From Acetobacter peroxydans (GTDB lineage Bacteria; Pseudomonadota; Alphaproteobacteria; Acetobacterales; Acetobacteraceae), in NCBI RefSeq assembly GCF_006539345.1, contig NZ_BJMV01000002.1:245398-309397 (forward strand): 64,000 nucleotides of DNA, given 5' to 3'. Numbering within the stretch: the stretch's first letter is position 1; each line of letters opens with the position of its first letter. The position numbers and the translations under genes were made by a program. This document shows, piece after piece, positions 58,009-64,000 of this stretch. The notes under the pieces are model-generated. The model was not told where the DNA came from. It made no database searches and saw only the letters and a list, made by a program, of their open reading frames with translations.

Positions 58009-59043
58009 ATGGTTGGGGCAAAAAGCCCTGACAGACAAGGTCAGTATAACAAGAGAGTCCGGTTGCAGAATTGTTTTGCCCTTATTTATAATCCGCAGAG
58101 CCGCAGAAATATCGAAGCGGATCCGCACTATCTGGAGCAGGCGCGCGCTTTGACGCAAGGGCGTGTTTACGCGCCCCAATCCCATGACGAACTGCGACTG
58201 CTTATTGAACGCATGGCTGCGAACCCCGTGACCTGCCTTGTGATTGACGGCGGCGACGGCACCGTCGGCAGTGTTCTGAGTGCGCTGTATGCTTCATCTT
58301 GGCCGCGCTCATCGTGGCCGGTTATCGCCGTTCTGGCATCGGGAAATACCAATCTGATCGCGGCGGATGTCGGGTTTGGACAGCGTGGGGTGAAGGCCCT
58401 ACATGCCCTGCGAGACAGGCTGCAGGCAGGCCTGACTTCTGCAGGGCTAAGATGGCGCAGGCCGCTGGTCGTGACGCGAGCGGGCCACGAAGGCCAGGAC
58501 GTTCTTGGTTTTTTTGGTGGAATAGGTGCCTTTGCGCGTGGGATTGATATTGCGCATCACCCGGGTATTCTCACAAATATTGCCCACGATGCAGCCGTAG
58601 CGCTGACATTGATGCTGTCGCTGGCCAAACTGTTTTCCCCTTTGCAGAGAAAACGCTGGTTGGAGGGTGTGCCGTGCAGCCTTGTTTGCGATGGTCGGCC
58701 GATTTCCTTTGACCGTCATTTTCTTCTGCTCTGCACAGGTTTGCAGCGCCTGCCTCATGGCGCGTGGCCTTTCTGGACAGAGCCGGGGGCGCAGGGTGAT
58801 GGGGTAGCCTATCTGGATGTGGCGGCAAGGCCCAGAAGGCTGCTGACAGCCATATGGCACCTGTTGCGCGGGCGTGCCCCGGTATGGGTGCGGAGTTCCC
58901 CGCAATACCGGAGCGGCATGGCGGAAAGCCTGCACCTGCAAATGAAACATGCTTTCGTGCTGGATGGTGAGATACTCGAACCGGGGGCTGATGGTGCCCT
59001 TACTATTTCCGCCGGGCCGCAAGTCAGTTTTTTGTGCATATGA
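58009..59043 (+). CDS. Lipid kinase of the diacylglycerol/sphingosine kinase family
   Basis: The 344-residue protein has a DAGK catalytic domain: CFALIYNPQSRR, then VIDGGDGTVGSVLSAL (the GGDGT nucleotide loop near residue 83) and VLASGNTNLIAADVG. FFGGIGAFARGIDIAHHPG occupies the second half. The family phosphorylates diacylglycerol, sphingoid bases or ceramide. With the next gene encoding a cytidylyltransferase overlapping by four bases, and spt just beyond, phosphorylation of ceramide or diacylglycerol ahead of CDP activation is my inference. The start is either ATG 58009 or TTG 58063 (LQNCFALIYNP), which has AGAGAG upstream and fits the family better. Confidence 0.85.
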   Translation: MVGAKSPDRQGQYNKRVRLQNCFALIYNPQSRRNIEADPHYLEQARALTQGRVYAPQSHDELRLLIERMAANPVTCLVIDGGDGTVGSVLSALYASSWPRSSWPVIAVLASGNTNLIAADVGFGQRGVKALHALRDRLQAGLTSAGLRWRRPLVVTRAGHEGQDVLGFFGGIGAFARGIDIAHHPGILTNIAHDAAVALTLMLSLAKLFSPLQRKRWLEGVPCSLVCDGRPISFDRHFLLLCTGLQRLPHGAWPFWTEPGAQGDGVAYLDVAARPRRLLTAIWHLLRGRAPVWVRSSPQYRSGMAESLHLQMKHAFVLDGEILEPGADGALTISAGPQVSFLCI

Positions 59044-60020
59044 GAGAAGGGCAAGCAGGGACAGTAGATCAGCAAGCCAAGGCACTGGCTGAACTGACCA
59101 CGCTTTTGGCGCATGAACTCGCAACGCCCGTCGATGATCTTGTTCAGCAGTTTGTTATGCAGATGCTGGGGGATGCCCGGCCACTGGGCGTACTATTTTA
59201 CGGGTCGGGCTTACGAGGCGGGGTGGGTGAAGATACCCTTCTGGACTTCTACATTATTGTGGATCGTCAGGCCGACTGGCCCCGCTCTTTTCTGGCGCGG
59301 CAATGCAATGCTCTTCTGCCGCCCAATGTGGAGTATCACGAGCAACGTGTGAACGGGCGGGGGATGCGCGCTAAAGTTGCCATCCTGACGCTGGCCCAGT
59401 TCAGGCGTCTGACGGGTTTTGCTACATACGATACAACGCTCTGGGCTCGGTTTTCTCAACCTTCCCGCCTTGTCTGGGCGAAAGATGTACAGGCAGCGGG
59501 GCGGATTGGCGCCTGTATCGTACAGGCCCACGTAACAGCCGCACGGTGGGCGGCGATTCTGGGGCCGGAACAGGGGAGTCCTGCGGCTTTCTGGGAGGCG
59601 CTGTATACGAACACCTACGCGGCTGAACTCCGGGTCGAAAAGAATGGTCGGTCAGGCAGTATTGTTGAGGCATGGCCCCAGCGGTATGCAATGCTGCTTC
59701 AGCCCTGCTGGGTTTTGGCTCGTGTGAGTGTCGTGCAGGCAGCAGGGGCGAACCTGCGGCCTATTCTGTCACTCCAGGAGCGAGAGGCGGGAAAGCAGGC
59801 ATGGGCCTTGCGGGTTGCTCTAGGGCGTCCGCTTAATATCCTGCGCCTTGTCAAGGCTGCGTTTACGTTTTCTGGGGGAGCGCGCTATGCTGCATGGAAG
59901 ATCCGGCGCCATAGTGGAGTGACTATTGAAGTCTCTGCCTTTGCCGAAAAACATCCGCTACTGGCCGCGCCTCCAGTGCTGTTCAGGCTCTGGAGGCGCG
60001 GCATCTTTCGGCGCCGCTGA
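59040..60020 (+). CDS. Tam41-like CDP-lipid synthase (nucleotidyltransferase)
   Basis: The 326-residue protein follows the pattern of Tam41, the mitochondrial CDP-diacylglycerol synthase, although overall identity must be low. LFYGSGLRGG (near residues 52-61) matches the YGSG nucleotide loop, and LLDFYIIVD matches the acidic strand. NVEYHEQRVNGRGMRAKVAILTLAQF matches the NGRxxKYGV region. SQPSRLVWA sits where AGRLQKPV is expected. RPLNILRLVKAAFTFSGGARYAAWKI matches the C-terminal RxxxxRxxKGxxTAG segment. I infer CTP-dependent activation of phosphatidate or a phosphosphingolipid. The ATG overlaps the kinase stop (ATGA), and the stop abuts the spt stop. A GTG at 59034 is an alternative start. 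Confidence 0.65.
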   Translation: MREGQAGTVDQQAKALAELTTLLAHELATPVDDLVQQFVMQMLGDARPLGVLFYGSGLRGGVGEDTLLDFYIIVDRQADWPRSFLARQCNALLPPNVEYHEQRVNGRGMRAKVAILTLAQFRRLTGFATYDTTLWARFSQPSRLVWAKDVQAAGRIGACIVQAHVTAARWAAILGPEQGSPAAFWEALYTNTYAAELRVEKNGRSGSIVEAWPQRYAMLLQPCWVLARVSVVQAAGANLRPILSLQEREAGKQAWALRVALGRPLNILRLVKAAFTFSGGARYAAWKIRRHSGVTIEVSAFAEKHPLLAAPPVLFRLWRRGIFRRR

Positions 60021-61241
60021 TCAGGCAGCGGTTTCCTTTGCGGACAGCGGCACGTTGCAGTCTTCCGCGGCCTGTCTGAAGATTTCTAGCGCCTGATCAA
60101 TCTGTGCAGCCGTATGCGTGGCCATGACCGAGCAGCGCAGCAGCGGCCGCGAATCAGGCGTTGCGGGCGGCAGGCTGAGATTGACGTACACCCCAAGTTC
60201 AAGCAGCCGGTTCCACATGGGAATGGCCTGCTCTACCGTCTCCAGTGTGACAGCAATAACGGGGCTTACCCGTTGGCTGGCATTCAGTCCAAGGCGCACA
60301 AACCCAGCGTGCAGGCGTGCGGCATTGTCCATCAACTGGGCGCGTAGTTCAGGGTGTTCCTGCATTTCTTCCAGTGCTGCTGCGGTAGCGGCAATCACTT
60401 CCGGCGGCAGAGAGGCCGTAAACATGTAGGGGCGGCAGTTCAGGCGCACCAGTTCCAGTTCCGGGTGGTCAGACACACAGTAACCGCCGACCGTACCAAG
60501 GCTCTTGGAGAACGTGCCGACGATGAAATCGACATCTGCTTCCACACCCTCTGCTTCGGCACTGCCGCGGCCATGCTCGCCCAGAACGCCAAAGGAGTGG
60601 GCCTCGTCAACCAGAAGATAGGCGCCAGTTTCTTTCTTGACCGCAGCAAACTCCGCGACCGGAGCCACGTTGCCTGTCATGGAGTAGATACCCTCAACCA
60701 CCACCAGTTTGGCGGCGTCGGGCGCATCCAGCCGTTTGATGCGTTTGTACAGATCGTCAGGGTCGTTGTGCCGGAACCGGATGACCTGCGCCGCACTCAG
60801 CCGGCTGCCGTCGTAGATGCTGGCATGGCTGTCTGCGTCCAGAAGCAGATAGTCGTCCTTGCCGGCCAGGGCGGAAATCATGCCAAGATTCGCCTGATAG
60901 CCAGTAGAAAATACCATGGCGTCACGACGGTGAAAGAAGTCGGCAATCTTGCGTTCAAGTTGGCGGTGGAGCGACTGCGTCCCGTTGGCGATGCGCGACC
61001 CCGTGGTGCCCACGCCGCAGGCCTCGGCGGCAGCCTGCGCTGCCTTGATGGCGCGTACGGACTGGCTCAGGCCCAGATAGTTGTTGGTTCCGAAAAGAAG
61101 GGTTTCCCGGCCTTCGATAACCCCAACTGTCGATGAAAGGGGTTTTTCAATCACTACAGCGAAGGGGTTGCGGCCACCGGCCGCCACCACCGCACCGAGC
61201 GAGCCGGCAAGACCTTCATATTTGGAAAACAGCGATGCCAT
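60021..61241 (-). CDS. spt: Serine palmitoyltransferase
   Basis: This alpha-oxoamine synthase condenses serine with an acyl thioester to 3-ketosphinganine, the first step of sphingolipid synthesis. The 406-residue PLP enzyme has LFGTNNYLGL, CGVGTTGSRIANGTQSLHRQLE, DADSHASIYDG, LLVDEAHSFGVLGEHGRG and the PLP lysine in TFSKSLGTVGG. AONS (BioF) and KBL share the fold. The GTTGSRIANGTQ form and the adjacent dedicated ACP gene, six bases upstream, favour serine palmitoyltransferase. In Caulobacter the enzyme likewise uses a dedicated ACP and acyl-ACP synthetase. It is convergent with the Tam41-like gene with no spacer. Confidence 0.88.
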   Translation of the reverse strand: MASLFSKYEGLAGSLGAVVAAGGRNPFAVVIEKPLSSTVGVIEGRETLLFGTNNYLGLSQSVRAIKAAQAAAEACGVGTTGSRIANGTQSLHRQLERKIADFFHRRDAMVFSTGYQANLGMISALAGKDDYLLLDADSHASIYDGSRLSAAQVIRFRHNDPDDLYKRIKRLDAPDAAKLVVVEGIYSMTGNVAPVAEFAAVKKETGAYLLVDEAHSFGVLGEHGRGSAEAEGVEADVDFIVGTFSKSLGTVGGYCVSDHPELELVRLNCRPYMFTASLPPEVIAATAAALEEMQEHPELRAQLMDNAARLHAGFVRLGLNASQRVSPVIAVTLETVEQAIPMWNRLLELGVYVNLSLPPATPDSRPLLRCSVMATHTAAQIDQALEIFRQAAEDCNVPLSAKETAA

Positions 61242-61247
61242 ACAGGC

Positions 61248-61499
61248 TTACCCCTTGCTCTTCAGATCAACGATGCAGGCAGCCAGATCGTTGATCGTGC
61301 GGATATCCGCCAGCTTATCGAGCGGAACCGACACATCCAGGCTATCTTCCACTTCCATGACAAAGTTCATGACGGCAAGGGAGTCAAACGCAAGGTCTTC
61401 CATGATCTTGCAGTCGCCATTGATGTCACGGGGCACTTTCGGGTTGGAAAGCAGCTTCTGGATGATCAGCGCGGAAACGCCTTCAACGGTCTCGCTCAT
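61248..61499 (-). CDS. Acyl carrier protein dedicated to serine palmitoyltransferase
   Basis: The 83-residue acidic protein is an acyl carrier protein. The phosphopantetheine serine is in DLAFDSLAVMNFVMEVED (near residue 40), framed by the usual helices. It lies directly upstream of spt on the same strand, so it probably presents the acyl chain to that enzyme (compare AcpR of Caulobacter). The ATG at 61499 has GAAGGA six bases upstream. A start at 61526 would add MPEKNEGSD but has no ribosome binding site I can see. Confidence 0.9.
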   Translation of the reverse strand: MSETVEGVSALIIQKLLSNPKVPRDINGDCKIMEDLAFDSLAVMNFVMEVEDSLDVSVPLDKLADIRTINDLAACIVDLKSKG

Positions 61500-61568
61500 G
61501 TCAGATCCTTCGTTCTTTTCGGGCAATCATTACAATCGGGATTGCACCCGCTGCGCCGCCTTATGCGA

Positions 61569-61596
61569 GAAAAAAGCGGGCTTGGCCAGTGCCCGC
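61569..61596 (-). terminator. Rho-independent terminator after the acyl-AMP ligase
   Basis: Read on the minus strand, GCGGGC (61596-61591) pairs with GCCCGC (61581-61576) around a nine-base loop, followed by a run of six or so T. It lies about 50 bases past the ligase stop and separates it from acp-spt, which therefore need their own promoter near 61500-61568. Confidence 0.8.
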
Positions 61597-61645
61597 CCGC
61601 AAACACTGCATGGCCCCTCCCATATAGAACGGGAGCGGCAGAAGG

Positions 61646-63412
61646 TCAGGCCATTTCGGGTTGGGGCTCAAATGCGCCATTGAGATACATGGTGCGGGCT
61701 TTCGCACGGGTCAGTTTGCCGGATGAGGTCTGGGGCAATGCACGAGGCGGCACCAGAACCACGGACACATCAACACCATGCAGACGCCGGAACAGGCTGG
61801 AGGCTTCGTTGCGCAGGCTTTCACGCGTAACGGGGTCAGAGGCGCGGCACTGGATCAGGGCCACGATTTCCTCATGGTCGCCTTTTTCCAGAGAAAACAC
61901 CGCAACGTCCCGGCTACGCAGAGCTGCAAGATGCGTTTCCGCCGACCACTCGAGATCCTGCGGCCAGATATTGCGGCCGTTGATGATAATCAGATCCTTG
62001 GCGCGACCGGTCACGACAATCTGCCCATTGAGCATGTAGCCCAGATCACCCGTATTCAGCCAGCCGTTATGGTCCAGCACCTTGCGGGTTTCTTCTTCCA
62101 TACGGAAATAGCCGCTCATCAGGCTTGGGCCACGCACATAGATCGTGCCAACTTCCCTGTCGGCCAGCACGTGGCCATCGGGTGCACGGACTTCCATCTG
62201 GTGTCCCGGCAGAACCTGACCGCACACGACAAACGTACGGGCCGGGGTATCACTATCGGCAGGCGGGCGGGCGACACCGTCATTTTCCAGCAGGGGCAGG
62301 TCAACCGTGTCGGTCTTGATGCCAGAACCCAGCGGTACGAAGCTGATGGCCAGCGTCGCTTCCGCCATGCCGTAACTGGCCACAAAGGCCTCAGCCCGGA
62401 ACCCGGCAGAGGCAAAGCGGTCTGCAAACTCCTGCAGGATATGGGGGCGGATCATGTCGCCGCCAATACCGGCAACCCGCCAGCAGGACAGATCAAGGTC
62501 TTCAGCCGCAGGCCGACGGGCGCAGAGTTCGTATCCGAAGGACGGGCTGTAAGCGATGGTGCCGCGGTTGCGGCTGATCAGGTCAAGCCATACATGCGGG
62601 CGGCGGGCAAATTCACGCGTGGGCAGCAGATCAACCGTCAACTGGCAGGTCATGGGGGTCAGGAAAAAACCGACAAGTCCCATGTCATGGTACAGTGGCA
62701 ACCAGGATACGCAGCGATCTCCTGTTTCATGAACACGCAGGCCATCGTGGGCAATCGCCGCAACATTGGCCATGCCGGACTGCTGAGTAACGCATACGCC
62801 CATGGGAAAACGCGTGCTGCCCGAAGAAAACTGCAGATAGGACAGGGCTTCCGGCCGGATTTCCGGCAGAGGCATGTCCGGTACGGCACGTTCCATAAGC
62901 TCCGCAGGCGAGCCAGCGAAGACAAGGCCGAGCCCATTTACGATCTCGTCCGTCCAGCCTTCGATGATGTTGGGAATAACGACGGCACTCGCCTGCGCGC
63001 TGCGGATCATGCCGCGTAGTGTGCTCAGATAGGCTTCTTTTCCGCCAAAAGCCACGGGCAGGGGCAGGGGGGCCGTTACAAGACCGGCGTACTGGCAGCC
63101 AAAGAAGATGCGGGCGAAGTCACCGTCACTTTCCGCCACAATGGCTACACGGTCTCCCGGTTGCAGGCCCATGCCCAGAAGTCGGAGGCCTGTTTCAATC
63201 GCCTGCTGACGCAGAGTACTATAGGGCAGAGCTTCCAGAAGCTCTCCCTTGCCGGAGTAGATATTAAACCCGGCAGTGCCCTGAGCAGCGTAGTCCAGAG
63301 CCGCTGGAAAAGTCGGAAAATCTCCGTAACGGCGCGGCTGTCCAGAAGCGGTGGGCACTGGTTGGAGCGCCGCTTTTGACGAGTGCATGGAAACAGGATT
63401 CATCGTGTTCAT
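61646..63412 (-). CDS. Fatty acyl-AMP ligase / acyl-ACP synthetase
   Basis: The 588-residue adenylate-forming enzyme activates a fatty acid as acyl-AMP for transfer to an ACP. It shows the AMP-binding motif LQFSSGSTRFPMGV (near residues 195-208), WLPLYHDMGLVGFFL, ASYGMAEATLAISF, NTGDLGYMLNGQIVVTGRAKDLIIINGRN and the C-terminal lysine in TSSGKLTRAKARTMY. The pattern is that of FAAL-type ligases rather than acyl-CoA synthetases. With acp and spt downstream on the same strand, it probably loads the dedicated ACP, as AasR does in Caulobacter. In-frame ATGs at 63403 and 63388 are alternative starts. Confidence 0.9.
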   Translation of the reverse strand: MNTMNPVSMHSSKAALQPVPTASGQPRRYGDFPTFPAALDYAAQGTAGFNIYSGKGELLEALPYSTLRQQAIETGLRLLGMGLQPGDRVAIVAESDGDFARIFFGCQYAGLVTAPLPLPVAFGGKEAYLSTLRGMIRSAQASAVVIPNIIEGWTDEIVNGLGLVFAGSPAELMERAVPDMPLPEIRPEALSYLQFSSGSTRFPMGVCVTQQSGMANVAAIAHDGLRVHETGDRCVSWLPLYHDMGLVGFFLTPMTCQLTVDLLPTREFARRPHVWLDLISRNRGTIAYSPSFGYELCARRPAAEDLDLSCWRVAGIGGDMIRPHILQEFADRFASAGFRAEAFVASYGMAEATLAISFVPLGSGIKTDTVDLPLLENDGVARPPADSDTPARTFVVCGQVLPGHQMEVRAPDGHVLADREVGTIYVRGPSLMSGYFRMEEETRKVLDHNGWLNTGDLGYMLNGQIVVTGRAKDLIIINGRNIWPQDLEWSAETHLAALRSRDVAVFSLEKGDHEEIVALIQCRASDPVTRESLRNEASSLFRRLHGVDVSVVLVPPRALPQTSSGKLTRAKARTMYLNGAFEPQPEMA

Positions 63413-63433
63413 CAGCAGGCCATTCGAAGAAAA

Positions 63434-63481
63434 TCAGTAATCGCCGTAGCTATAGCTACCGCAGTACCCGTCGTAGTTCAT
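63434..63481 (-). other. Possible 15-residue tyrosine-rich peptide upstream of the ligase
   Basis: On the minus strand, 21 bases ahead of the ligase start, an ATG opens a frame reading MNYDGYCGSYSYGDY, then TGA. Five of 15 residues are Tyr and three are Gly. I see no good ribosome binding site. It could be a leader peptide or chance; it is too short to judge by composition. Confidence 0.2.
63446..63459. promoter_or_regulatory. Perfect 14-base palindrome upstream of the acyl-AMP ligase
   Basis: GTAGCTATAGCTAC is a perfect palindrome about 35 bases ahead of the ligase start. Its position in the leader fits a dimeric regulator's operator. It also lies inside the tyrosine-rich short frame, so one of the two readings may be accidental. 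Confidence 0.35.
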
Positions 63482-63979
63482 TATGCGCGGGCGTGAGGCG
63501 TATATAATGTTTTTGAGGATTTATGAAAGCGTTATACTGCAATCAGCTGCACATCTGATGCTCTTGTGGCCATTATAATGGTGAGCTGAGTAAGGTCTGT
63601 GCGATGGCCAAAAGTCGGGGGGCTGCGTTGTTCGTGGTGCGTCTATATGCCAGAACTTCGTTTAGAAACCGCCTCTTCCGATGAGAGAGCCGCGTATTCA
63701 AGCCTGAATCACGTCGAGCAAAACAGCAGGCAGAACAGGCTGGCCTATCTGAAACGTAGGGAAATAATTCTTGTTATCCGGCGTCATCGCTGCAGGGCAG
63801 CCTGGATGCGCTTAATGGACTGCCTTGAATCGACGACTCTTGATGGAAATCGAGGCGTGGCCAGCTTGTGACTGTTATGCCTCTGGCGAAGGCTATCGTG
63901 TTCTAACTGCATTATAATGTCACGACAGGCAGGCGGAGCGCCCCTTTTTGCACCCGGTGGTGCTGAAGGTGTAAAAAAA
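63482..63979. other. Intergenic region, largely non-coding
   Basis: About 500 bases with no gene I can support. It holds several -10-like sequences (TATAAT at 63503, 63574 and 63913; TATACT at 63533) without good -35 partners, and the palindrome CATTATAATG at 63571-63580 and 63910-63919. A 90-codon frame at 63599-63871 on the plus strand (or from ATG 63648) has no ribosome binding site or family features and is probably chance. The minus strand must carry the ligase promoter here. Confidence 0.5.
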
Positions 63980-64000
63980 ATGAAAAAAATGCTTTTCGGC
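63980..64000 (+). CDS. Probable start of a truncated gene at the window edge
   Basis: An ATG at 63980 opens MKKMLFG and runs off the window. GAAGG lies ten bases upstream, and TATAAT lies at 63913-63918 before it. A lysine pair followed by hydrophobic residues is how signal peptides begin, so a secreted or membrane protein is possible. Nothing more can be said from seven codons. Confidence 0.35.

Noticed and set aside
63599..63871. 90-codon plus-strand frame in the terminal gap
   Set aside because: No ribosome binding site, no family features, and composition unlike the coding neighbours; kept only as a remark on the intergenic region.

Overview
This window reads as a chromosomal segment of an acetic acid bacterium (Acetobacteraceae, Alphaproteobacteria). 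That is an inference from gene content and order: short alphaproteobacterial ProS, a SUF operon led by an Rrf2 regulator, the tig-clpP-clpX-lon-hupB run, a nuo operon closed by birA-coaX-rnj, and sphingolipid genes of the kind acetic acid bacteria carry. Coding density is high, genes overlap or abut inside operons, and GC is high except for an AT-rich patch at about 2.5-3.7 kb. I saw no insertion sequence, prophage, rRNA or CRISPR array.

Layout: 0-2.5 kb holds the end of rpmB and an EF-G gene. 2.6-3.7 kb is an AT-rich FkbM-type methyltransferase, probably acquired. 3.7-8.1 kb holds a PEP-carboxylase-like gene with altered catalytic motifs, divergent from a DUF445 membrane protein. 8.2-14.9 kb is a complete SUF Fe-S assembly operon (Rrf2 regulator-sufBCDS-sufU-sufT-like-sufA). 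14.9-19 kb on the minus strand holds an RNA m5U methyltransferase, a DEAD-box helicase with a long Ala/Lys/Pro-rich head and a small membrane protein. 19.1-27.6 kb carries nnr, tRNA-Leu(TAG), tig, clpP, clpX, lon and hupB. 27.6-40.9 kb has tRNA-Val(TAC) and a nuo (complex I) operon. 40.9-47.5 kb has birA, coaX, rnj, proS, lolC and lolD. 47.5-53.1 kb has a glutathione peroxidase, an IclR regulator, glmS-glmU and gph. 53.1-63.4 kb is a lipid region: nucleotidyltransferase, fatty-acid hydroxylase, two LptF/LptG-type permeases, a metallophosphoesterase, a lipid kinase, a Tam41-like cytidylyltransferase, serine palmitoyltransferase, its ACP and a fatty acyl-AMP ligase. The last 0.5 kb is largely non-coding, with a probable truncated gene start at the edge.

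Two observations stand out. First, the nuo operon runs nuoA-L then nuoN: nuoM is missing, and its place holds a 21-codon frame whose start overlaps the nuoL stop and whose stop overlaps the nuoN start. This looks like an in-frame deletion scar. Second, a cytidylyltransferase resembling mitochondrial Tam41 (CDP-diacylglycerol synthase) is coupled to a diacylglycerol/ceramide-kinase-family gene and abuts the sphingolipid base genes spt and acp. Together with the hydroxylase and permeases this suggests an uncharacterised route for making and exporting a phosphorylated or headgroup-bearing sphingolipid. Functions are read from motifs by eye; no database search was run.
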